Below are positions 31,923 through 38,548 of a DNA stretch of 38,548 nt, piece by piece. Source of the DNA: Gemmatimonadota bacterium (GTDB lineage: Bacteria; Gemmatimonadota; Gemmatimonadetes; Gemmatimonadales; Gemmatimonadaceae); contig JAQBPY010000439.1 of assembly GCA_028287285.1 (NCBI GenBank), forward strand, positions 1 through 38,548. Direction: 5' to 3'. Below the pieces are notes generated by a model. The model made no database searches. It was not told the DNA's origin and saw only the letters and a program-made list of their open reading frames with translations. Position numbers and translations under genes: made by a program. Numbering within the stretch: the first letter of the stretch is position 1; the number at the start of each line of letters is the position of its first letter.

Positions 31923-33782
31923 ATGATGTCATTCACTCGAAGAAGCGCCACGGCGGCAATGACCGTGTGCGGCGCAATGCTCTGGATCGCCGGCTGCGCA
32001 CAATCGTCGGCGACATCCAGTCAGAGCCCATTGGCGGACATGTCCATGTCGCCGCCGAGCCCGGACCCACGCATCGGCCTCAAGGCCGGCCTGATGAATA
32101 CGGCTGGGCAGGCCGCCTGGAACATGCACCTCGAGTCGAATTCCGCGCCCTCCGAGAAGTTCGTTGGCGTCACGAGCTCCGACCTCGCGTTCATCGGCCA
32201 CTACGCCATTCAGGGCAACTACAACGGGTACCAGGTCTGGGACATCTCCAATCCGGCGGCGCCCACGCTGACGACGTCGTACTTCTGCCCCGCATCGCAG
32301 AGTGATGTTTCCGTCTACAAGAACCTGCTCTTCGTCTCGGCCGAGGCGCCGACCGCGCGGCTCGACTGCGGCGCTGGTGGTGTGGCCGACACGGTGAGCA
32401 AGGAGCGCATTCGCGGCGTGCGCATCTTCGACGCCACGGACATCGCGCACCCGAAGTACCTGGCCAATGTGCAGACCTGCCGTGGCTCGCACACCCACAC
32501 CGTGGTGCACGACCCCAACGACGCGGAGAACGTCTACATCTACATCTCGGGCACGTCGGCGATTCGTTCGCCAAGCGAGCTGCCGGGCTGTATTGCGTCG
32601 CCGGAAGATCCGAACACGGCGCTCTTCCGCATCGAAGTCATCAAGATTCCGCTCGCCCATCCCGAGCGCGCCGCGATCGTGAGCAGCCCACGCATCTTTG
32701 CCGACGACAATGGCAAGCCGCTCGTGGGCGTGGCGAGTCATGCGCCGCCGGCGTCCGACACGGGGGCGGCCGGCCGGGCCGGACGCGCAGGCGGGGCCGC
32801 TGGTGGACGTGCGGGGGCACCGGGTGCTCCAGCGCGGCCGAACCTGCCGCGCGGCACGCTGACGCAGTGCCACGACATCACGGTGTATCCCGCCATTGGC
32901 CTCGCCGGCGGCGCATGCGCCGGCATGGGTCTGCTGCTCGATATCAAGGACGTCGCTCACCCGCGACGCATTGCGCAGTACTCCGATTCCAACTTCTCCT
33001 TCTGGCACTCCGCCACGTTCAGCAACGATGGGTCGAAGGTGCTCTTCTCCGACGAGTGGGGCGGCGGCAGTGCGGCCTACTGCCGTGCAACGGACCCGAA
33101 GGAGTGGGGCGCCGACGCCATCTTCACCATCGAGAACGGCAAGCTGAATTTCAAGAGCTATTACAAGATGCCGGCGGCGCAAACGCCCTTCGAGAACTGC
33201 GTGGCGCACAACGGCTCGCTCATTCCGATTCCCGGCCGCGACATCATGGTGCAGTCGTGGTACCAGGGCGGCATCTCCGTATTCGAGTGGACCGATCCGT
33301 CACACCCGCGCGAGATTGCGTTCTTCGACCGCGGTCCGAATGATTCCACGCGCCTGGCGGGCGGCGGGTTCTGGTCGTCGTACTGGTACAATGGCGTCAT
33401 TGTGGGCTCGGACGAAAAGCGCGGGCTCGACGTGTTCACCCTCAGGCCCAGTGCGTTCATCTCGCAGAACGAGCTGGATGCGGCAAAGTCCGTGGTGATG
33501 ACGTTCCTGAATGTGCAGGATCAGCCCAGGCTCGTGTGGCCTGCCACGTTCGCGCTGTCCCGAGCCTATCTCGACCAGCTCGCCCGGGATGGCGGCCAGA
33601 CGCCGGAAAGAATCTCCGCGGCACGTGCGGCGCTCGTGTCAGCGGAGAAGTTGTCCGGCCAGGCACGGAAGGATGCGCTCGACGCGCTGGCCAAGCAACT
33701 CCACGGCGAGGCGCAGACGGCGAAGGATGCGCCCAAGGCGCACAAGCTCGCCTTCTCGGTGGGGGATCTGGCCAAGCTGTAG
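31923..33782 (+). CDS. LVIVD-repeat beta-propeller lipoprotein (copy 2)
   Basis: A 619-residue paralogue of the protein at 29282, starting at ATG 31923. Its signal differs: after a hydrophobic run comes the lipobox I-A-G-C-A (Cys at about 25), so it is probably a lipoprotein. The propeller shares GSHTHTVV, QCHDIT, SFWHSATF, SDEWGGGS and CVAHNGSLIPIPGRD with copy 1, plus its conserved cysteines and the C-terminal helical domain ending V-G-D-L-A-K-L. The inter-blade low-complexity insert is different (Gly/Ala/Arg/Pro-rich). Most likely it anchors one propeller to the membrane while the other is free, with DUF305 proteins as soluble partners. Confidence 0.82.
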   Translation: MMSFTRRSATAAMTVCGAMLWIAGCAQSSATSSQSPLADMSMSPPSPDPRIGLKAGLMNTAGQAAWNMHLESNSAPSEKFVGVTSSDLAFIGHYAIQGNYNGYQVWDISNPAAPTLTTSYFCPASQSDVSVYKNLLFVSAEAPTARLDCGAGGVADTVSKERIRGVRIFDATDIAHPKYLANVQTCRGSHTHTVVHDPNDAENVYIYISGTSAIRSPSELPGCIASPEDPNTALFRIEVIKIPLAHPERAAIVSSPRIFADDNGKPLVGVASHAPPASDTGAAGRAGRAGGAAGGRAGAPGAPARPNLPRGTLTQCHDITVYPAIGLAGGACAGMGLLLDIKDVAHPRRIAQYSDSNFSFWHSATFSNDGSKVLFSDEWGGGSAAYCRATDPKEWGADAIFTIENGKLNFKSYYKMPAAQTPFENCVAHNGSLIPIPGRDIMVQSWYQGGISVFEWTDPSHPREIAFFDRGPNDSTRLAGGGFWSSYWYNGVIVGSDEKRGLDVFTLRPSAFISQNELDAAKSVVMTFLNVQDQPRLVWPATFALSRAYLDQLARDGGQTPERISAARAALVSAEKLSGQARKDALDALAKQLHGEAQTAKDAPKAHKLAFSVGDLAKL

Positions 33783-33799
33783 TCCATCGGCAACAGCAG

Positions 33800-33868
33800 T
33801 GTGAAGGGATTCAAGGATTGCCGCACGGAGCAAGGCTGCGCTTGGAGCAATCCCTGAATCCGTTCACA
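33800..33868 (+). terminator. Long imperfect inverted repeat, likely terminator
   Basis: 33800-33821 and 33847-33868 are complementary over 22 bases with two mismatches (outer parts TGTGAA and TTCACA; inner parts GGATTGC and GCAATCC). A 25-nt loop lies between them and TTTT follows near 33880. It sits between the second LVIVD gene and the convergent thiol peroxidase gene and can serve the plus-strand transcript. Confidence 0.6.
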
Positions 33869-33912
33869 TGCCTATGTCCGTTTTAAATCTGTTGCTGTGT
33901 GGTCGTGTATTG

Positions 33913-34446
33913 TCACACAAGACTCCTCGCAACAGCAACAGCCGCCTCATAATCCGGCTCAGCCATCTGGTCCGCCACGTACTCGGCATGCGCAATCATG
34001 TTGTCCCTGCCAATGACGAATACGGCGCGCTGCAGTAGCCGCCACTCACGCAGCAGTACACCATAGTCCTTGCCAAACGATTCGCTCCGATGACTCGAGA
34101 GCGCCTCATGGTCAACGCCTTCCGCACCCCGCCACCGTGCCTGGGCAAATGGTAAGTCCATGCTTACCGTGTGTACGTCCACGTCGAACGCCGGATCCGA
34201 CGTCCGCATCACCTCGAAGCGATGCGTTCCCACGTGACACACCGGCGTGTCGAGCGAGTTGACGACGTGCAGCAGGCGCACGCGCCCTGCGCCACTGCGC
34301 AACGTGACCTCCCTCGGCATCGCGTCCCCGGGCCCCATTGCATCCAGCACGAAATCAGGCGCCGCATCGCCCACGTTCAGCTTGTTGCCAACGATGGTGA
34401 GCAGGATGTCGCCTTCAAAGGCCTCGCCGGTGCGTTCGTGATCCAT
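33913..34446 (-). CDS. tpx: Thiol peroxidase Tpx-like peroxiredoxin lacking the resolving cysteine
   Basis: A 177-residue peroxiredoxin of the Tpx class, which reduces peroxides. The start is ATG 34446 (a longer start runs into the upstream region). The peroxidatic site is V-N-S-L-D-T-P-V-C-H-V-G-T, Cys70, with Thr67 in the usual place. In Tpx proteins a second, resolving Cys lies in the L-P-F-A-Q-x-R-F-C-G-A-E-G segment; here the same segment reads LPFAQARWRGAEG, with Arg106 in its place, and no other Cys occurs in the protein. It would need an external thiol to be recycled. The gene is divergent from the M14 peptidase. Confidence 0.88.
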   Translation of the reverse strand: MDHERTGEAFEGDILLTIVGNKLNVGDAAPDFVLDAMGPGDAMPREVTLRSGAGRVRLLHVVNSLDTPVCHVGTHRFEVMRTSDPAFDVDVHTVSMDLPFAQARWRGAEGVDHEALSSHRSESFGKDYGVLLREWRLLQRAVFVIGRDNMIAHAEYVADQMAEPDYEAAVAVARSLV

Positions 34447-34496
34447 GTGCCCACTCTCTCCATTTGATGAGGTACCGGTGAGCTGTTTCACAACTC

Positions 34497-34525
34497 GTGT
34501 CACCGCCCACAGGCACAGATATACT
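34497..34525 (+). promoter_or_regulatory. Putative sigma-70-type promoter of the M14 peptidase gene
   Basis: GTGTCA (34497-34502; 4 of 6 to the -35 consensus) is followed 17 bp later by TATACT (34520-34525). The predicted start of transcription near 34532 is about 65 bp before the M14 start codon at 34598. This is a guess from pattern alone. Confidence 0.35.
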
Positions 34526-34597
34526 GCCCCGGCAATACTCGCCGGAAGCCGCGAGCCCGGACATATTCACCGCACACCTGCCGAGAGAATTGCCCCG

Positions 34598-37267
34598 ATG
34601 CTCCGAATTCCCGTTCGCCTCGCAATCGCCGTGTCATTCGCTGTCGCCGCACACGCCCAGGCACAGCAGATGATTCCCACGCCGGCGTCGGTGATCGGTT
34701 ACCCGGTTGGCACCGACTTCAAGCTCATCACCTACGATGAGTCCATGAGGTACTTCGAGGCCCTGGCAAAGGCGAGCAACCAGATCAAGCTACTCGACGT
34801 GGGCAAGACGTCCACCGGCCACGCCTGGACGCTCGCGCTGATCTCGTCGCCGGCGAACCTCGCCAACATCGAGAAGTACCGTACCATCGCGCTGCGGCTC
34901 GCGCATCCGGATGGATTGAGCGAAGACGAAGCGCATCGTCTCGCGCGCGAGGGCAAGGCATTCGTCGACATCAGCGGCGGCCTGCACGCGTCGGAAATCG
35001 CGGGCTCGCAGCACACCATCCAGCTCGCCTACGATCTGCTCTCCAGGCCCGGCGATCCGAAAACAAAGGCGATTCTCGACAACACCGTCCTCATGCTGTG
35101 GCCCTCCATCAATCCGGATGGACAGAACATCGTGGCCAACTGGTACAGGGAGAATGTCGGCACCCCGTACGAGACCGCACCGCTCCACGAGCTGTACCAG
35201 AAATACATCGGCCATGACAACAATCGCGACGCGTACATGCTCAACGTGGTCGAGTCCCGCGTGGTCGCACGCACGTGGCGCGACTGGGAGCCGCAGATCA
35301 TCTACGTGCAGCACCAGACGGCGCCCTTTCCCACGCGCATCTGGCTGCCGCCATTCGCCGAGCCCATCGCGCCGCGCGTGCCGGCGCTGATGTCGCGCGA
35401 GGTGAACACCATCGGCATGACCATCGCGCAGGCGCTGGAGACGAACAACATGCCGGGCGCAACGCACATGGGCACCGGCTTCGACGCCTGGTACCCCGGC
35501 TACATCGACTACATGCCCATGCTTCAGAACATCGCCTCGTTCTGGACGGAGACCGCACTCTACCAATACGCCACGCCGCACTTCTACACGCTCAACGACT
35601 TCCCGCGCGAATATCGCGACCTGCGCCCGCAGTCGCTCTATCCAAGCCCATGGCCAGGCGGATGGTGGCGCATCAAGGACGCCATCGACTACATGGAGAC
35701 GGGCTCCATCGCCGTCCTCGACTACGCCACGAAGTACCGTGAGGAGCTGCTCTACAACCGCTACCAGGCGGGCAGGAAAGCCATCGAGCGCTATCGCAAG
35801 GATCCACCGTACGCATACATCGTTGCCCGCAACCAGCGCGATCCCGTGGCCGCCGCGGAGATGATGCGCCGGCTTGCCTTCAACGGCATTCGCATCAGCG
35901 AGCTCACGAAGAACACCACAGTCGACGGCACCTCTTATCCGACAGGTACATGGGTCATTCCCATGGACCAGGAATTTTCGGAGCTCGTTCGCCAGCTCTT
36001 TGACGCGCAGGAGTATCCGGACCTCCGCGAGTCACCGGACGGCCCGCCTGAACAGCCATACGACGCGGCCGGCTGGACGCTGCCGTACCAGATGGATGTT
36101 CGTGTCGCTGAAGTCCGTACTCCACTCTCTGGCGACCTGCGATCGGCGATGAGGCCAGTGGTTGGAAAGGTGGTTGACTGGCGCACTGCCGCCGACGCGC
36201 CGTTCGCCACGGACTCCGTCGCGGCGGGCATCGTGCCCCTTCCCTCCCGCATCACGGGCACCGGCGAGACCTTCGCCCTTGATCCGGCGGAGAACAACAC
36301 GTTTCGCGTGATCACACGGGCACTCGCCGGCGGCGGCACTGTCAAGTTCGCGGAAGGACCGAATGGCAGGAGTGGCCGCTATCTCGTGTCCGGCATCGCC
36401 GACACGAAAATCACGGGATGGCTCACGGAGCTTGCCGTGCGCGCCGAGCGCATGACGACCCCCGTGACAGCCAGTGCGGTGGTCCGTCCGCGTATTGCCA
36501 TTTACAAGCCGTTTACAGCGAGCATGGACGAAGGATGGACGGAGTGGCTGCTCGACGACTATGGCTTCTCTTACACCGCCATCACCAACACCGACATCCG
36601 CTCCGGCAATCTTGGCGCCCGCTTCGACGTGATCCTCATGGCATCCGACCGGCCACGCTCCATTTCCGATGGGTTCACCAAGGGCTCGGTGCCGCCGCGA
36701 TACGAGGGTGGACTCGGAAACGAAGGAGCCCGCGCGCTCGACGAATTCGTCCACGCCGGCGGATCGCTCATCTGTCTCAACCAGAGCGCCAACTACGCCA
36801 TCTCCGCACTGCATCTGCCGGTGCGCAACGTGACGGACACTCTGTCCAGGAAAAACTATTTCTCGAGCGGCTCCATTCTCGAAGTCATCACGGATCCGTC
36901 GCACCCGGTCATGGCAGGTATGCCCGATCACGCCAAGGTCTTCGTGGATGGAAGCCCCGTGTTCGCCACGCTCGACGGATTCGAGGGCTCCGCGCTCGCG
37001 AAATACGCGAAAGAAGGGTCGCCCCGCCTCTCTGGCTACCTCCTCGGCGAGAAGTTCATTCAGGGGTACGCAGCGGCCCTCGACGTAAAGCAAGGCCGTG
37101 GACATGTGGTCCTCATCGGCTTCCGGCCACAGTGGCGCGGACAGCCATTCGGCACCTTCCGCGTCGTGTTCAACTCGGCGCTGTTCGGTCGCGAAGTCGC
37201 GGCCGCCGCAAAAGGCGCCAATGGATTCTGGACGAGTCCCAGGCCGGCGGGCGCGGACAAGAAATAA
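34598..37267 (+). CDS. Large M14-family zinc carboxypeptidase-like protein with a C-terminal domain
   Basis: A secreted protein of 889 residues. The signal peptide ends A-H-A-Q-A-Q. ATG 34598 was chosen over longer frames because it opens this signal. Residues about 40-400 form an M14 metallopeptidase domain: zinc ligands H130-x-x-E133 in GGLHASEIAG and His239 in Y-V-Q-H-Q-T-A-P, plus an N-N-R-D segment (208-211). Residues from about 660 resemble a class I glutamine-amidotransferase-like beta/alpha fold (R-P-R-I-A-I-Y-K-P-F onward, and S-L-I-C-L-N-Q-S-A), whose use here is not known. Single-domain M14 enzymes are 300-400 residues, so the length is unusual. The stop codon abuts the convergent gene's stop without a spacer. 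Confidence 0.88.
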   Translation: MLRIPVRLAIAVSFAVAAHAQAQQMIPTPASVIGYPVGTDFKLITYDESMRYFEALAKASNQIKLLDVGKTSTGHAWTLALISSPANLANIEKYRTIALRLAHPDGLSEDEAHRLAREGKAFVDISGGLHASEIAGSQHTIQLAYDLLSRPGDPKTKAILDNTVLMLWPSINPDGQNIVANWYRENVGTPYETAPLHELYQKYIGHDNNRDAYMLNVVESRVVARTWRDWEPQIIYVQHQTAPFPTRIWLPPFAEPIAPRVPALMSREVNTIGMTIAQALETNNMPGATHMGTGFDAWYPGYIDYMPMLQNIASFWTETALYQYATPHFYTLNDFPREYRDLRPQSLYPSPWPGGWWRIKDAIDYMETGSIAVLDYATKYREELLYNRYQAGRKAIERYRKDPPYAYIVARNQRDPVAAAEMMRRLAFNGIRISELTKNTTVDGTSYPTGTWVIPMDQEFSELVRQLFDAQEYPDLRESPDGPPEQPYDAAGWTLPYQMDVRVAEVRTPLSGDLRSAMRPVVGKVVDWRTAADAPFATDSVAAGIVPLPSRITGTGETFALDPAENNTFRVITRALAGGGTVKFAEGPNGRSGRYLVSGIADTKITGWLTELAVRAERMTTPVTASAVVRPRIAIYKPFTASMDEGWTEWLLDDYGFSYTAITNTDIRSGNLGARFDVILMASDRPRSISDGFTKGSVPPRYEGGLGNEGARALDEFVHAGGSLICLNQSANYAISALHLPVRNVTDTLSRKNYFSSGSILEVITDPSHPVMAGMPDHAKVFVDGSPVFATLDGFEGSALAKYAKEGSPRLSGYLLGEKFIQGYAAALDVKQGRGHVVLIGFRPQWRGQPFGTFRVVFNSALFGREVAAAAKGANGFWTSPRPAGADKK

Positions 37268-37855
37268 TCAACCGCACCCTTCCACGTATTCCACCTGCGG
37301 CCGCGTTCCCGCTCGATATTTCGTGACGACGTTCTTCTCCGTCTCGAACACGATGCGGAACGCGCTGTCGGCGGGCACCGTGGGCGTGACCACGAGATAA
37401 TGCCCACTCGAATACTTGCTCGGCTGCACCATGATGCGCCCTGCGTAAAGTGCCTTGATGCGCTCTTCGGTATCGCCAATGCGCGCCCCGTCCGACGTCT
37501 GCATCGTGCCGCTTCGCACCTCGACGCGCGCGATCCGGCCTCCGTCGGTCATGATGCTCACGCCCTCCGGTGCGCCCTTCCATGTAGCGTAGTTGCAGCC
37601 CATGGAATCGCGCGAGGCGACGACGGAGAGAGCTCCATTGAGCACGGCGTTCGCTTCGCCCACCGTCATTCCCGCGCGCAACGCACCGAGGCCATGCTCA
37701 GTGACTGTCATGGGTGTCGCGACCGCTGGAGTGGAGGCGGACGAAATGGTTGACGGCGCAGCAGCCGGCGCCTGGGCACGCATGGAATCGGCGGGCGGCG
37801 CCTCCCTGGGAGTTGCACAACCGGCCTGCGTGAAAAGCATGATCGCAGTGCGCAT
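37268..37855 (-). CDS. Probable lipoprotein of unknown function
   Basis: A 195-residue protein from ATG 37855. The N-terminus M-R-T-A-I-M-L-F-T-Q-A-G-C-A-T has a lipobox-like Q-A-G-C, though the hydrophobic part is short; a TTG 17 codons earlier would extend the basic region, but it lies within the downstream terminator hairpin of the next gene. After a Pro/Ala/Ser-rich linker, residues about 65-190 form a small alpha/beta domain (G-M-T-V-G-E-A-N-A-V-L-N-G; then E-R-I-K-A-L-Y-A-G-R-I). It loosely resembles small outer-membrane-assembly-type BamE-like folds, but I cannot name it. Its stop codon touches the stop of the M14 gene. Confidence 0.6.
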   Translation of the reverse strand: MRTAIMLFTQAGCATPREAPPADSMRAQAPAAAPSTISSASTPAVATPMTVTEHGLGALRAGMTVGEANAVLNGALSVVASRDSMGCNYATWKGAPEGVSIMTDGGRIARVEVRSGTMQTSDGARIGDTEERIKALYAGRIMVQPSKYSSGHYLVVTPTVPADSAFRIVFETEKNVVTKYRAGTRPQVEYVEGCG

Positions 37856-37882
37856 GATTCGTCGATGGTATAGAGAGAGACG

Positions 37883-37917
37883 AAGGGCCGGACTTCGCGT
37901 GGGCAAAGCCGGCCCTT
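37883..37917 (-). terminator. Hairpin terminator after the outer-membrane barrel gene
   Basis: On the minus strand AAGGGCCGG (37917-37909) pairs with CCGGCCCTT (37891-37883), and CTT/AAG extend the stem with one bulge. A pyrimidine-rich run (CGTCTCTCTCTATA) follows. It lies 22 bp after the stop codon at 37940. Confidence 0.7.
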
Positions 37918-37939
37918 ATAGTGGACGTTTACTGCGGGA

Positions 37940-38548
37940 TTAGTAGAACGTCACACCAACCGTGATGGGGATGAAGCTGGCATGCTGCGAGTCCGTAACG
38001 AGCGATACATATCGTGACTCGAGAAAGACGGCCGTATTGTGCACGCCAATGGAAAGACCTGCTCCCGCATTCCACGCCGCGCGCGTGAGCGACTCGTTCA
38101 CCGTGCCGGTCGTGGCGTCCATATCGAACCCGGGATTCGTGCGCTGCAGCGAGCGGTCATAGTTGCGGAAATGATTCACGCCACCGCCGCCGATCACGTA
38201 AAGGCCGCTGCCGGAATTTCCTCCAAAGTGGCCAAGAAACGGCATGCGCAGCTTGAGGTCGGCCATGGCGGACCAGATCTGCGGATCCGTGGTGGCGACG
38301 GTACTCGTGGTCGTGGTGCCGACGCCTGGGCCTGTCACAAAGCCGGTTGAGCGGAATGTGTTGCGAGCAGCAAGACGCGTGTAGCCCAGGTTGACGCGGA
38401 AGCCCAGCGGGCTGGTAGGAGAATCCCAGCCGATGGGAGCGACGAATGCCATGCCTGGGTCATATCCCTCGCGCAGCGCTTCCGCGGGCAGTCCTGCCCC
38501 TCCACCCAGTCCAAGGTAGAAACCGTTGCCATAGTGCTTTACCATGGG
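37940..38548 (-). CDS. Outer-membrane beta-barrel protein, C-terminal part (partial)
   Basis: About 200 residues are visible; the start and signal peptide lie beyond the right edge, since the frame is still open at the last base. Alternating hydrophobic strands (G-F-Y-L-G-L-G-G-G, G-F-R-V-N-L-G-Y-T-R-L, A-D-L-K-L-R-M-P-F, G-L-Y-V-I-G-G-G-G-V-N-H-F) and an end in G-V-T-F-Y, an aromatic C-terminus, fit an eight- to ten-strand outer-membrane barrel of the OmpW/OmpA-like kind. Met in M-V-K-H-Y near the edge is an internal residue or a possible start. Followed by a terminator, so it ends its transcript. Confidence 0.75.
   Translation of the reverse strand, partial: PMVKHYGNGFYLGLGGGAGLPAEALREGYDPGMAFVAPIGWDSPTSPLGFRVNLGYTRLAARNTFRSTGFVTGPGVGTTTTSTVATTDPQIWSAMADLKLRMPFLGHFGGNSGSGLYVIGGGGVNHFRNYDRSLQRTNPGFDMDATTGTVNESLTRAAWNAGAGLSIGVHNTAVFLESRYVSLVTDSQHASFIPITVGVTFY

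Overview
The window is high-GC, gene-dense bacterial chromosome with short intergenic gaps and frequent ATGA, GTGA or TTGA stop/start overlaps. The gene content fits a Gram-negative, secretion-rich heterotroph: a complete type II secretion operon, periplasmic or lipoprotein M28 and M14 peptidases, an Ntn-family acylase, an outer-membrane barrel, DUF305 proteins and LVIVD beta-propellers. The combination and style suggest Gemmatimonadota or a similar soil lineage. This is an inference: there is no rRNA or other taxonomic marker here. I saw no tRNA, rRNA or CRISPR.

Layout. 1-121 is the end of an ISL3-type insertion sequence whose transposase runs off the left edge. 200-3019 holds an M28 lipoprotein peptidase (-) divergent from a proline-racemase/hydroxyproline-epimerase family gene (+) that is broken by one extra G. 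3059-7547 is a minus-strand group of pseudokinase, MATE exporter and MFS transporter. 7560-8982 is a GGDEF diguanylate cyclase with a possibly structured leader. 8995-9297 is a small protein with remote resemblance to alkyltransferase-like DNA-binding domains. 9522-17239 is a minus-strand operon: Ntn acylase, flavin-reductase-like protein, a flavin-reductase/Gfo-Idh-MocA fusion, a membrane-anchored unknown and a Tat-type amidase. It looks like a dedicated amide-degrading or amide-modifying pathway.

18020-28409 is a type II secretion operon read on the minus strand in the order gspG-F-H-I-J-K-L-M-C-D-E, almost every junction being a 4-base overlap. Between the start codon of gspH and its prepilin cleavage site lies about 0.5 kb of a 30-bp repeat array, which leaves the gene open but gives it a 175-residue leader.

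28626-33782 (+) is a tandem duplication of a two-gene module: a Met/His-rich DUF305 protein followed by a large secreted LVIVD-repeat propeller with conserved Cys and His. One propeller has an ordinary signal peptide and the other a lipobox. This is the best candidate for an undescribed system, possibly a periplasmic metal (copper?) carrier plus a metalloenzyme or surface protein. 33913-38548 holds a thiol peroxidase that lacks its resolving cysteine, a large M14 carboxypeptidase-family protein, a small lipoprotein-like unknown and the C-terminal part of an outer-membrane beta-barrel that runs off the right edge.
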